Positions 1 to 8,126 of a DNA stretch of 64,000 bases are shown here, one piece after another. The stretch spans positions 1-64,000 of the forward strand of contig NZ_JMFO01000006.1 in the NCBI RefSeq assembly GCF_000714715.1. The letters are read 5' to 3'. Each line of letters opens with the position of its first letter. Position 1 is the first letter of the stretch. The notes under the pieces are model-generated. The model had not been told where the DNA came from. It ran no database searches and worked only from the letters and a program-made list of their open reading frames with translations. The translations under genes were made by a program, and so were the position numbers. This DNA is from Candidatus Magnetobacterium casense (GTDB lineage Bacteria > Nitrospirota > Thermodesulfovibrionia > Thermodesulfovibrionales > Magnetobacteriaceae).

Positions 1-386
1 TTTTGAAGAGCAACAGCAAGATTACGAACACTCTTACAGGTCCACCGTAATGGAGACTCAGGGTCTCCTCGGGTAACCGGATCTACCAACCCCTCAATAT
101 CTACAAGCACGGATGGGTCTGTTTCAACAACCGGCTTGCGTCCACCTCCAGGTAAACGTATCTTCTTTTTCCCTTTTGAAGGTTTTTCCTTTGATTCAGC
201 AATACGTCTAATTCCTTCATATATCGTTGTCCGCGAAAGACCAGTAGATCTGGAAACTGAAGTAACTCCTCCTCGTCCCAATGCCTCGGCTTCCACTGCA
301 GCCCACATTCGTCTGCCTTGTTCGTCTAAAACATCTTTGAGTACTTCAAATTTTCTTTGTATCATAAGTTCGGTATCGCTTTGCAC
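1..386 (-). CDS. ISAzo13-family transposase, N-terminal part, cut by window edge
   Basis: The minus strand is open from a GTG at 386 (or ATG at 365) to the left edge, about 128 residues. It reads as the N-terminus of an ISAzo13-type transposase: a helical start (KFEVLKDVLDEQGRR), a helix-turn-helix (VTSVSRSTGLSRTTIYEG), a basic linker ending LPGGGRKP and then VDPVTRGDPESPLRWTCKS, the block that is very well conserved in that family. The catalytic part would lie left of the window, so I cannot say whether the element is intact. No clear ribosome binding site precedes either start; the ATG at 365 matches the usual family N-terminus best. The call rests on motif recall and is fairly secure. Confidence 0.85.
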   Translation of the reverse strand, partial: MQSDTELMIQRKFEVLKDVLDEQGRRMWAAVEAEALGRGGVTSVSRSTGLSRTTIYEGIRRIAESKEKPSKGKKKIRLPGGGRKPVVETDPSVLVDIEGLVDPVTRGDPESPLRWTCKSVRNLAVALQ

Positions 387-554
387 TTTTTGATCATAAC
401 ATATTTAGACACCATTTGTACAAGTTATTTGTGGACAAATCCTAAGCCTGCCCCTGGCTTGAACAGTGGTAAGCAAGAATCCATTGCCCATGACTTTTTT
501 ATGCACCCCCTTAATTCTCTAAAATGGAGACAGGGGAGCAGTAAGATTTTCTTC

Positions 555-634
555 TTGACTTTTCATATTCCTCTGGATATAATAATGTTTATATATTCTA
601 ATATTAGAATATAGAGATTAATTTATATGGAGGT
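555..634 (+). promoter_or_regulatory. Sigma-70-type promoter with a perfect 22-bp operator-like palindrome
   Basis: TTGACT at 555-560 and TATAAT at 578-583 are separated by exactly 17 bases. A perfect palindrome at 592-613 (half-site TATATTCTAAT) starts eight bases after the -10 box, so it covers the expected transcription start. A ribosome binding site GGAGGT at 629-634 follows, 4 bases before the ATG at 639. The geometry is that of a repressor operator. ArsR/BigR-type regulators of sulfur genes use AT-rich palindromes like this, but the regulator is not in the window and its identity is inference. Confidence 0.7.
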
Positions 635-638
635 GCAG

Positions 639-905
639 ATGAATATCAAGCTCTATCTTAATGCCCCGCCAGGCGGGAAGTGTAGCAACATCATAGCCCT
701 TGTCTCTGAGATGAAGGGAAGGTATGGTTTTAGCGTTGAGACAATAAGCAACGCAGATTTAAACAAGGGAGGCTGTAGTGAGTGTTCTGATGCATCGCTG
801 AAATTACCCGCAGTATCAATCAATGATGACATTGTGTTCCAGGGGCGGGATATTACCGCCGATGAGTTAGAGAAGGAGATATTGAAAAGATTGCAAACAC
901 TTTAA
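639..905 (+). CDS. Small thioredoxin-fold (glutaredoxin-like) protein
   Basis: This encodes 88 residues. I chose ATG 639 over the in-frame ATG 627 because GGAGGT at 629-634 overlaps the earlier codon and is well placed for the later one. The sequence has a beta-strand start (MNIKLYLNAPPGGKCSN), a helix, a second strand and the LPAVSIND segment, which looks like the cis-proline strand of a thioredoxin fold, followed by a last strand and helix. The usual N-terminal CxxC is replaced by a single Cys in GGKCSN, while a CSEC pair sits later, near residue 47. It is first in a probable three-gene operon with a TauE/SafE exporter, 17 bases downstream, so a role in thiol or sulfur-species handling is a reasonable guess. 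The exact function is unknown. Confidence 0.7.
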   Translation: MNIKLYLNAPPGGKCSNIIALVSEMKGRYGFSVETISNADLNKGGCSECSDASLKLPAVSINDDIVFQGRDITADELEKEILKRLQTL

Positions 906-922
906 CAGTAAAAGGTGAGAAA

Positions 923-1711
923 ATGGTTGATTATTGGTTATTGGCAACACTTTTGGGTATAGGAGTGGTTGGCGGCTTTGTCTCTGGTCTGCTGGGCTTA
1001 GGGGGGGCCATAATACTTGTCCCCATGCTCCTTTATTGTCCAACGTGTTTGGGTGTTGGTGTATTAACGATGAAGCAGGTGGCAGGGATAACTATCATTG
1101 TTGTTTTTGCTTCTTCTCTGGCGGGTGTGCTTGTACACGGAAAAAACCGGTTAGTATTAAGGAGTCTTGTCCTGATAATGGGCATAACGGCGGTTATAGC
1201 GGCGTTTTTGGGTGCCGTTTATTCAAGGCATACTACAAGCGATGTCTTGCTGATTATATTTGCATGTATGGCGGCCTTTGCAGCCGTCATGATGTTCATT
1301 CCCAAAAAGGAGGCCGATAAGGATGTAGAATTAGAAAAGATAAGTTTTAGCAAGTCAGGGGCAATTGTTATCTCCTTTGCCATTGGGTTTATTGGCGGAA
1401 TGGTAGGCGCCCCCGGGGCCTATATTTTTACACCCATGATGATTTATTTTCTCAAGATTCCAACAAAGGTGGCCATAGGGAGCACTCTGGGCATAGCCTT
1501 TGTAGCCTCAATCTCAGGGGCAATCGGGAAGCTGGTAACAGGACAGGTTCCCTACCTGCTCGCAGCGGCTGTTGTTGTTGGAGCCGTCCCTGCGGCAAGG
1601 ATAGGGGCCATGTTTACGAAGAAGATACCCGCTCAAGCCCTTAGAAGGGCACTGGCCATAGTTATTGCCTTTGCAGCCATTCGTATGTGGTGGGATGTAT
1701 TTACGAAATAA
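923..1711 (+). CDS. TauE/SafE-family sulfite/anion exporter
   Basis: The product has 262 residues and is almost entirely hydrophobic, with about eight membrane segments in two homologous halves. Each half begins with the family's glycine-rich signature: GFVSGLLGLGGAIILVP near the N-terminus and GFIGGMVGAPGAYIFTP near residue 155. This is the TauE/SafE (DUF81) family, whose characterised members export sulfite, sulfoacetate or related anions across the inner membrane. A short charged loop (KKEADKDVELEK) separates the halves. The ATG at 923 is preceded by AAAGGTGAG. It lies 17 bases after the thioredoxin-fold gene and 22 bases before the DUF3373 gene, so all three are likely co-transcribed. The substrate cannot be read from sequence. 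Confidence 0.88.
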   Translation: MVDYWLLATLLGIGVVGGFVSGLLGLGGAIILVPMLLYCPTCLGVGVLTMKQVAGITIIVVFASSLAGVLVHGKNRLVLRSLVLIMGITAVIAAFLGAVYSRHTTSDVLLIIFACMAAFAAVMMFIPKKEADKDVELEKISFSKSGAIVISFAIGFIGGMVGAPGAYIFTPMMIYFLKIPTKVAIGSTLGIAFVASISGAIGKLVTGQVPYLLAAAVVVGAVPAARIGAMFTKKIPAQALRRALAIVIAFAAIRMWWDVFTK

Positions 1712-1733
1712 TTTAAGCTTATGGAGGTTTAGT

Positions 1734-3224
1734 GTGATTAGATTGCTTTTGGTAGTTATTGTAGTGCTTTTGACTATTCCGATTTCTGCCTTTGGTGTAG
1801 ACAAGTCGGAAATTCAACAAAGAATCGATATCCTCTCAAATGAACTCGAGCAGCTCAAACAACAGATAGAGGAAATGAAAAAGAAAGAGGCGTCAAAAGA
1901 AGAGCGGTTAACGTCAGTAGAACAAAAAGGTCGGGAGCTGACGTGGCCATCGTGGCTTGAGATCGGTGGAGACTTCAGGGCCAGATATGACTATCTCAGT
2001 GGTAAGACTCATGACGCCTTGATCATGACACCATCGGGTAATGTATCATCCGGTGCAAGGACCCTGACAAATGACTCCCTGTTTACTAACAGACTGGGAC
2101 TAAACATTACGGCAAAGGCCACGGAGGATATAAAGGTTAAAGCAAGGCTTCTCATGTACAAGGTATGGGGATCAAATTCCGATGCCGTAACGGGAGAGAA
2201 CGGATATTTTGCCGACAAACAGGACATCTTCGATGGCAACATGGGTCATACGCCGGATAGTTCCCTCTTAATGGTAGACCAGGTGGTAGCGACGTGGAGC
2301 AACATAGGCGGAGAGCCGCTGTCTTTTTCCGTTGGAAGGAGACCGTCTACAGGCGGGCTTCCAACAAACCTCAGGAGGAACGTAGAAAACACCTCCGGCG
2401 TACCAGGCTACATGGTAGATTGGGCATTTGATGGTGCAACTGTTGGGTATATGCCGGAAATTGACCTCCTGCCCGGGGCACAGGCCAAGATTTGCTACGG
2501 CAAAGGATTTGATTCAGGGTTTCAGGCAAGTGGCGGCCTCAAGGATACAAATCTATTGGGGCTACACGCTGTCCCATATGATAACGATAACCTGCGTTTT
2601 GATCTGCTGTGGTTAAGGGCCTTTAATATCTTTGCCAGGGCTGAAACGATATCCTCAAATACGAATCTCGGAGATGTTGACCAATTTGGTATACTTGTTA
2701 TGAAGAAGTTTGAGGATTTAGGCAACGGAGACCTGAATCTCTTTGCCGCTACGGCATTAAGTTTAACCCACCCAAACGAAAATACCTATAATGGCTATGG
2801 TCTGCTTTGGGACAGTGGCACTGAGAGAAAAAATCGCACGGGCGCTCTTTTATATCTGGGTGGCAGATACGATTTTAAATCAACTGCAACGAAGGTAGGA
2901 TTAGAGTATAATCGTGGTTCTAAATACTGGCTTTCCTTTACACCTGCCTCTGATGATATATTGACATCCAAACTTGGGACAAGGGGTAATGCTTATGAAG
3001 CGTACATTATTCAGGAAATAAAAAGCAAACCCATCTCTAAGTTTGGAAAGGCATTTGTCAGACTGGGTTACCAGTACTATGATTTCGAATATTCAGGGAG
3101 CCAAAATTGGGTTGGGGCACCATATGAAATTTCCGGCTTGACCCTGACATCGACACCTGCACAGTTCTTTCAGCCACTTACTAATGCCCATAATGTCTAT
3201 TTTACATTTGACGTGCTTTTTTAA
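1734..3224 (+). CDS. DUF3373-family outer-membrane beta-barrel (porin-like) protein
   Basis: The product has 496 residues from GTG 1734, which has GGAGGT at 1723-1728; a longer reading frame starting at 1665 overlaps the exporter and lacks such a site. A signal peptide (VIRLLLVVIVVLLTIPISAFG) is followed by a coiled coil around residues 25-60 (QRIDILSNELEQLKQQIEEM) and then a long region of alternating strands with many aromatic and glycine residues, ending in FDVLF, the terminal-Phe signature of outer-membrane barrels. WPSWLEIGGDFRARYDYL is typical of DUF3373 proteins of epsilonproteobacteria and Nitrospirota. A role as the outer-membrane partner of the upstream exporter is inferred only from the operon. 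A strong hairpin terminator follows. Confidence 0.82.
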   Translation: MIRLLLVVIVVLLTIPISAFGVDKSEIQQRIDILSNELEQLKQQIEEMKKKEASKEERLTSVEQKGRELTWPSWLEIGGDFRARYDYLSGKTHDALIMTPSGNVSSGARTLTNDSLFTNRLGLNITAKATEDIKVKARLLMYKVWGSNSDAVTGENGYFADKQDIFDGNMGHTPDSSLLMVDQVVATWSNIGGEPLSFSVGRRPSTGGLPTNLRRNVENTSGVPGYMVDWAFDGATVGYMPEIDLLPGAQAKICYGKGFDSGFQASGGLKDTNLLGLHAVPYDNDNLRFDLLWLRAFNIFARAETISSNTNLGDVDQFGILVMKKFEDLGNGDLNLFAATALSLTHPNENTYNGYGLLWDSGTERKNRTGALLYLGGRYDFKSTATKVGLEYNRGSKYWLSFTPASDDILTSKLGTRGNAYEAYIIQEIKSKPISKFGKAFVRLGYQYYDFEYSGSQNWVGAPYEISGLTLTSTPAQFFQPLTNAHNVYFTFDVLF

Positions 3225-3257
3225 AGATAATCAGAAAGGCACTGAGAGACAATTGAT

Positions 3258-3381
3258 GTATCCTCTTAAAAAAGCATGGTAAAATGGGGTCAAGGGGACT
3301 TCTTTCCGGCCGGGGCGGGTACGACCCGCCCCTTTCTTTCTTGCCTTAAAGTATAGTCACTATGAAATATAAAGAGGATAC
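3258..3381. repeat. Short element with GTATCCTCTT terminal inverted repeats (copy 1)
   Basis: GTATCCTCTT at 3258-3267 is matched by its exact reverse complement at 3372-3381, giving a 124-bp unit with no coding capacity. The first ~60 bases are almost identical to 33839-33898, and both ends resemble those of 47595-47813. The GC hairpin at 3312-3332 lies inside it. It behaves like a MITE or other non-autonomous mobile repeat. Confidence 0.6.
3312..3340 (+). terminator. Rho-independent terminator after the DUF3373 gene
   Basis: GGGGCGGGT (3312-3320) pairs perfectly with ACCCGCCCC (3324-3332) across a three-base loop, followed by TTTCTTTC. It would end the three-gene operon that starts at 639. 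Confidence 0.75.
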
Positions 3382-3385
3382 TAAC

Positions 3386-3563
3386 TTGACAATGTCATAT
3401 TCCAATCTCTGCAATTAAAGATGTCTGAACCACGATTTAACGGATTAAGGGATTATCAGGATTTATGTCCGAGAAGGTCTTATTCTTTTTTCCTGTAAAT
3501 CCTTTAATCTGTGTAATCCTAGTTCAGACTATCCTCATGTTTACTTGAATGTGACATTGTCAA
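3386..3563. repeat. Long imperfect palindromic repeat element
   Basis: TTGACAATGTCATATTCCAA at 3386-3405 is matched inverted at 3545-3563, and inside it GTCTGAAC with GGATTA-rich text (from about 3421) is matched inverted by the text ending GTTCAGAC near 3529. The 178 bp would fold into a long cruciform or hairpin. There is no coding capacity. It lies between the end of the exporter operon and the end of cobA-hemD. Confidence 0.6.
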
Positions 3564-3594
3564 AGCAAATGTATATCTCATCTTTTGGATGCAA

Positions 3595-5124
3595 CTACCC
3601 GGGTTGTTGGGTCACAAAGTAATTCACGATGGCCTCTACCATGGCCTCAACCGTGGCCTTTTTGGGCATGATCTGTACCGTAAAACCGGCCTTTGTTATG
3701 GCCTTTTCCGTGACAGGGCCAATGGCTGCGATGGTGATATCTTTGAACCGCCTGAGGTATTCCTCATCGAGTGCCTCTATCAGGTAGTTAAACGTTGCCG
3801 CACTGGTGAATGTTGCCACGGTGATCTTACCCTCTCTGAGGAATCGCACGAGGCGCTTGATGTGTCCCTCGTGTTTGACGGCCCTGTAGGCAGTGGGTGT
3901 GTCTATGTACCCACCCAGTTGCCTGACCATATCGGGGAAGACTTCCCTGGCCTGTTGGGCACGCGGCAACAACAACCGCAGACTGGCAATGTCTACCCCC
4001 CCCGCCTCAGTGAACATCTTTATAAGGCCCTCGGCATTGAACTCATCGGGGACGGCATCTACCCTGCAACCATACTCCCTGATAGACTGTGCGGTTTTTT
4101 CCCCAATGGCACATATCTTCATACCTCTGAGGTCTCTGATGTCCTTGCCACGGTGCAAAAGCCTCTGCAGGAAGAACTTAAAGCCATTGGCGCTGGTGAT
4201 AATCAGCCAGTGATAGCCCTCTATTACGTCAATGCATCGGTCGAGGTCGTCGTAGCTCTCCGGGGGAATCGTCTTAATTGTCGGGAACTCGTATATTTCA
4301 GCCCCCATTAACTCAAGGGGGTCATAGTCTTGCGTATATGGCCTGGTAATTAACACACGCTGCCCAAACAGCGGTTTTGTCTCATACCAGTTTAGTTTGT
4401 CTCTCAACCCCACCGTCTGTCCAATAACGATGACGGAGGGTGGCTTGATCCCCTTGGCCTTGACCAACTGCGGCAATTGTCCCAACGTCCCTATCACAGT
4501 GACCTGGTCGGGACGTGTGCCCCATCGTATCACTGCGGCGGGGGTTTGTGGGTCTTTGCCGTGTTCGATCAAGTGCTCAACGATGCCCCGGACATTTCTG
4601 ACTGCCATCAAAAACACCAGCGTATCAGGTCCCGTGGCAAGGGCTGCCCAGTTAAGCGTGCTATCGGTTTTTGCGGCATCTTCGTTGCCAGTCACCACGG
4701 TAAAGGAGGACGCATACCCCCTGTGCGTAATCGGTATGCCCGCATAGGCAGCAGCAGCAACGGCTGAAGAGACACCCGGTACGACCTCAAACTCGATGCC
4801 GTGTTCAACGAGCACCTCGGCCTCCTCCCCGCCACGTCCAAAGACAAAGGGATCACCCCCCTTTAACCTGCACACGGTCTTGCCCTCCAGCGCCCTGTCA
4901 ACGAGCACCCGATTTATCTCATCCTGTGTCAACTCGTGATGTCCACCACGCTTACCGGCATAGATCAGTTCCGTTTCCTCACCGGCGTAGGTCAATATCT
5001 GTGCGTTGATGTGGAAGTCGTAAACTATTGTGTCTGCCTTTTTGACGCAACTCAGACCCTTCAAGGTAAACAGCCCCATATCGCCGGGACCTGCCCCTAC
5101 GATGTAGACCTTACCCGTTGCCAT
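3595..5124 (-). CDS. cobA-hemD: Uroporphyrinogen-III C-methyltransferase / uroporphyrinogen-III synthase fusion
   Basis: The product has 509 residues. The start at 5124 (MATGKVYIVGAGPGDMGLF) overlaps the hemC stop by 14 bases and gives the normal methyltransferase N-terminus; the longer open frame up to 5247 lies inside hemC. Residues 1-250 are an SAM-dependent tetrapyrrole methylase with the GAGPGD loop, RLKGGDPFVFGRGGEE and VPGVSSAVAAAAYAGIPITHR, which makes precorrin-2. Residues 255-509 are the HemD half (GQRVLITRP ... FTSAATFNYLIEAL ... IAAIGPVTEKAI), which closes hydroxymethylbilane to uroporphyrinogen III. The fusion is common in clostridia, deltaproteobacteria and Nitrospirota. Together with hemC it makes the first committed intermediate for sirohaem, cobalamin and haem. 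Confidence 0.95.
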   Translation of the reverse strand: MATGKVYIVGAGPGDMGLFTLKGLSCVKKADTIVYDFHINAQILTYAGEETELIYAGKRGGHHELTQDEINRVLVDRALEGKTVCRLKGGDPFVFGRGGEEAEVLVEHGIEFEVVPGVSSAVAAAAYAGIPITHRGYASSFTVVTGNEDAAKTDSTLNWAALATGPDTLVFLMAVRNVRGIVEHLIEHGKDPQTPAAVIRWGTRPDQVTVIGTLGQLPQLVKAKGIKPPSVIVIGQTVGLRDKLNWYETKPLFGQRVLITRPYTQDYDPLELMGAEIYEFPTIKTIPPESYDDLDRCIDVIEGYHWLIITSANGFKFFLQRLLHRGKDIRDLRGMKICAIGEKTAQSIREYGCRVDAVPDEFNAEGLIKMFTEAGGVDIASLRLLLPRAQQAREVFPDMVRQLGGYIDTPTAYRAVKHEGHIKRLVRFLREGKITVATFTSAATFNYLIEALDEEYLRRFKDITIAAIGPVTEKAITKAGFTVQIMPKKATVEAMVEAIVNYFVTQQPG

Positions 5125-6055
5125 AGACCTCATCGAGTATCTCTTTCGCCCCGGCCCTGAGCAGGTCGTCGGCCAGAGACGTCCCGATGACCTCTTCCGT
5201 ACCAACGGTACCCTCGGCATGCCCCCGGATGATGCAAACACCATCAACGGAGCCTACCAGGCCGTCGAGTTTGACCGTACCCGAGGCGGTAAAACAAGCG
5301 TGTGCGGCAACAGGGACTTGACAGCCGCCTGAGAGTTTCTTTAAAAACGCCCGCTCTGCCCTTACGCAGATGGAGGTTACTTCATGGTTCAGAGGTACAA
5401 GAAGGGCGTTTATCGCCTCATCGGCCACCCTGCACTCGATCCCCACGGCACCCTGCCCAATTGCCGGCAGACTCACAGAGACGGGCAGGGCATGTATGGC
5501 GGCATCTTCAACGTTGAGCCTCTTTAATCCGGCAGAGGCCAGGACAATGGCATCAAAAAAGCCCTCGCTTAATCTTCGGAGTCTCGTGTCGAGATTGCCG
5601 CGTAATTGTTCAATCTTGAGGTCGGGTCGTATGCTCAACAACTGACATGAGCGTCTGAGGCTGCTTGTGCCAACGACTGCCCCCTCGGCGAGGGCATCAA
5701 GGCCTGCCTTGTCGGCCCGCTTGGAGGCCATCACGTTGGGTGACAACACCAAGGCATCGGTGGGGTCCTCACGCCGGCATATGACGCTCAGGTGCAGGCC
5801 ATCCGGGAACTCCGTGGGGACGTCCTTGATGCTGTGTACGGCAATGTCGGACTCGCCACTGAGCAGGGATTCCTCTATCTCCTTGACGAACAGCCCCTTG
5901 CCCCCAACCTTAGACAATGGCACGTCGAGTATCTTATCCCCAGTGGTCTTTATCACCTTAAGCTCTACCTCGATATGAGGATAAAGCCCCAGGAGCTGAT
6001 CCCTAACCCAGTTGGCCTGCCAGAGGGCTAGTTTACTGCCCCTGGTACCTATCAC
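5111..6055 (-). CDS. hemC: Porphobilinogen deaminase (hydroxymethylbilane synthase)
   Basis: The product has 314 residues and polymerises four porphobilinogens into hydroxymethylbilane. It begins (M)IGTRGSKLALWQA from a GTG at 6055; no in-frame ATG or TTG lies upstream before a stop. Visible family features are GGKGLFVKEIEESLLSGESD, the DVPTEFPDGL loop, TSSLRR, QLRGNLDTRLRRL and the cofactor-binding loop LSGGCQVPVAAHA with the cysteine that carries the dipyrromethane. The gene overlaps cobA-hemD by 14 bases, implying translational coupling, and sits downstream of serS in the same direction behind a terminator-like hairpin. Confidence 0.96.
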   Translation of the reverse strand: MIGTRGSKLALWQANWVRDQLLGLYPHIEVELKVIKTTGDKILDVPLSKVGGKGLFVKEIEESLLSGESDIAVHSIKDVPTEFPDGLHLSVICRREDPTDALVLSPNVMASKRADKAGLDALAEGAVVGTSSLRRSCQLLSIRPDLKIEQLRGNLDTRLRRLSEGFFDAIVLASAGLKRLNVEDAAIHALPVSVSLPAIGQGAVGIECRVADEAINALLVPLNHEVTSICVRAERAFLKKLSGGCQVPVAAHACFTASGTVKLDGLVGSVDGVCIIRGHAEGTVGTEEVIGTSLADDLLRAGAKEILDEVYGNG

Positions 6056-6104
6056 TATCCTGTTGACTTCTATCTTAATTCACCATTTATGGCAGAGAAG
6101 GGAA

Positions 6105-6130
6105 GAGAAAAAAAGGGGCGGCTCCGCCCC
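6105..6130 (-). terminator. Rho-independent terminator after serS
   Basis: GGGGCGG at 6115-6121 pairs with CCGCCCC at 6124-6130. On the minus strand the stem is followed by a run of seven T bases (the A run at 6108-6114), so it terminates transcripts coming from serS. A second GC-rich inverted stretch lies near 6150-6165. Confidence 0.7.
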
Positions 6131-6241
6131 CCTTCAGAACCCCCTGCAAGGGGGCCAGCCCCCTTGACCCCATTATACCTTGTCCAATGCTTATACACAA
6201 TACTTCAGATGGTTTATATTTCCAAAGATTTCCATTGCCTT

Positions 6242-7507
6242 TTATCTAATGCTCTCCGCTCCCATGTAAGGTCTCAGTACATCGGGGACAACGACGGAGC
6301 CGTCTTTTTGCTGATAATTTTCCAGGATAGCGGCCACGGTACGTCCGATGGCCAGGGCCGAACCGTTGAGGGTGTGGACAAACTGTGTGCCCTTTTTGTC
6401 GGCCTTTTTAAAACGGATGTTGGCACGTCTGGCCTGAAAATCCTCGAAGTTCGAGCAGGAGGATATCTCCCTGTAGCGATTCTGCCCGGGCAGCCAGACC
6501 TCTATGTCGTAGGTCTTTGACGCCGAAAACCCCATATCCCCCGTTGACAACACTATCACCCTGTGGGGCAGGGCAAGCTGCACCAGGATGTCACGTGCAT
6601 CGTCGGTGAGGCTTTCCAGCTCCTGATACGAGTCCTCGGGCCTGACAAACTTGACAAGTTCGACCTTGTTAAACTGATGCTGCCTGATAAGCCCCCTGGT
6701 GTCCTTGCCATAGGAGCCGGCCTCACGCCTGAAGCACGGCGTATATGCCGTGTAACGCAGGGGTAGGTCATCATCGGCGATGATTTCATCCCTGTGCATG
6801 TTGGTAACCGGGACTTCAGCCGTTGGAGCCAGATAAAACTCGGGATCGGCCACCCTGAACAACTCCTCTTCAAACTTAGGCAACTGCCCCGTACCGGTCA
6901 TGCTTGGACGGTTGATCAGAATGGGCGGAAAGACCTCCGTATAGCCGCGCCGAACGTTGTGCTCAAGCATAAAATTCATCAATGCCCGCTCAAGTGCCGC
7001 CCCGGCCCCGCGCATGATCGAAAACCTCGCCCCGGCTATCTTGGTGGCCCGCTCGAAGTCGATGATGTTGAGCGTCTTTGCGATATCCCAGTGGTTGAGC
7101 GGTTCAAAGTCAAACGCCCCGGGCTGTCCCCACCTCAATACCTCGACGTTTGCAGTCTCATCTGCGCCGACGGGGACACTTTCGTGCGGGATGTTGGGGA
7201 CCAGGAGCAAGGCCGCCATGACCTTCTCCTCTGTTGCACGCAGACTCTCCTCAAGGCGTCTGATGTCGTCAGAGACCTGCTTCATGGCCTCTTCCATAGC
7301 AGATGTGTCGGCCTTTTGCTTTTTGAGTCGCCCGATATCCTGAGAGACAACATTGCGCCTGTTTCTGAGTCCGTCAAGCTCCTGCTGTGTACTCCGCTGT
7401 TGCATGGCAAGAGCCACTATGCCATCGACAGATATATCAGAGTTCCTGTTCTTCAGCGCCTGTCGCACTACATCAGGCCTGTCCGTTATAAACCTTATGT
7501 CGAGCAT
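6242..7507 (-). CDS. serS: Serine--tRNA ligase
   Basis: The product has 421 residues, normal for SerRS, and charges tRNA-Ser. It opens [18 protein letters not shown] and has a long antiparallel coiled coil (about residues 27-100) that grips the tRNA long arm. The class II catalytic core follows, with motif 2 as [21 protein letters not shown] and motif 3 as [19 protein letters not shown] near the C-terminus. AGGAG lies ten bases upstream of the ATG at 7507. It is the first gene of a minus-strand run with hemC and cobA-hemD, though the terminator at 6105-6130 suggests it is often a separate transcript. Confidence 0.96.
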   Translation of the reverse strand: MLDIRFITDRPDVVRQALKNRNSDISVDGIVALAMQQRSTQQELDGLRNRRNVVSQDIGRLKKQKADTSAMEEAMKQVSDDIRRLEESLRATEEKVMAALLLVPNIPHESVPVGADETANVEVLRWGQPGAFDFEPLNHWDIAKTLNIIDFERATKIAGARFSIMRGAGAALERALMNFMLEHNVRRGYTEVFPPILINRPSMTGTGQLPKFEEELFRVADPEFYLAPTAEVPVTNMHRDEIIADDDLPLRYTAYTPCFRREAGSYGKDTRGLIRQHQFNKVELVKFVRPEDSYQELESLTDDARDILVQLALPHRVIVLSTGDMGFSASKTYDIEVWLPGQNRYREISSCSNFEDFQARRANIRFKKADKKGTQFVHTLNGSALAIGRTVAAILENYQQKDGSVVVPDVLRPYMGAESIR

Positions 7508-7576
7508 TTCTCATCACTCCTGTTCATCATTGCAATACTATAACATAACATGCAGGGAAAAAGGGAGAGACCGAAT

Positions 7577-8035
7577 TGCCTCATCTAAAATCTATACGAA
7601 ATTATAATAAACCTCATATAACAACATTATAGGAGGTTTATATGTCGTTAAAGATGAACGAAAGGCAAGCAGTAAAAAAGGTATTTGCCGAAAGGTACAA
7701 AGCAACAAACAAGAAGCAAAAAAAGTGATTCTCAACGAATTCATAGATTTGGTAGGATATGGCCGATGCTATGCAGGCTATTTGCTGAGAATAAACGGAC
7801 AACAGGTTACATCAAGCAAGACATCACCTGCAAATGGCAGGAAAGTAACGAAAAGAAGAAGAGCAAGAGAGTATGACAGCGCAGTTTCTGAGTTTATTAA
7901 TGCTCGCCTGCTACAATACTGTAAAGAAGAAGGAATAATCTTTACAAGGACAAGGACTTACCATAAGAACGATAGCTGCTATGATAGATACGTGAGGCAA
8001 CCACCCCTATTTCGTATAGATTTTTACGTGAGGCA
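7577..8035 (+). mobile_element. Internally deleted IS derivative A
   Basis: This 459-bp unit starts with TGCCTCA (7577) and ends with TGAGGCA (8035); the outer ~27 bases of each end are near-perfect inverted copies (inner part CTATACGAAAT). The same end sequence, promoter-proximal region and transposase start occur inverted at 30160-30749. It keeps the transposase N-terminus and a piece of its middle but has lost much of the core and the whole C-terminus. No target duplication is obvious. A second copy of the ACGTGAGGCAA end motif sits inside, near 7990. Confidence 0.8.
7642..8020 (+). pseudogene. Truncated transposase with a -1 frameshift site
   Basis: ATG 7642 follows AGGAGG at 7631-7636. 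The first frame (MSLKMNERQAVKKVFAERYK) stops at 7726-7728, and the -1 frame continues from 7725 as VILNEFIDLVGYGRCYAGYL. The join is the heptamer A AAA AAG in the correct phase, a classic slippery site of IS transposases. Further on, FINARLLQYCKEEGIIFTR followed by TYHKNDSCY is a transposase core fragment of an unclassified (ISNCY/integrase-like) group. The reading then runs into the terminal repeat, so no active enzyme can be made. Confidence 0.7.
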
Positions 8036-8126
8036 GCACGTCGTTGTCTGAGAATTCGCGTAGTTGACTTATACGTTTAATTCATTTATACTATATCTTA
8101 TTTATCTCAGGAAGGAGTTTATGATT

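Noticed and set aside
3589-4311. Long open frame on the plus strand opposite cobA-hemD
   Set aside because: It is the mirror of a well-supported gene and resembles no protein family; open antisense frames are common in this GC range.
6794-7543. 249-codon open frame opposite serS
   Set aside because: Antisense shadow of serS; no start signals or recognisable sequence.
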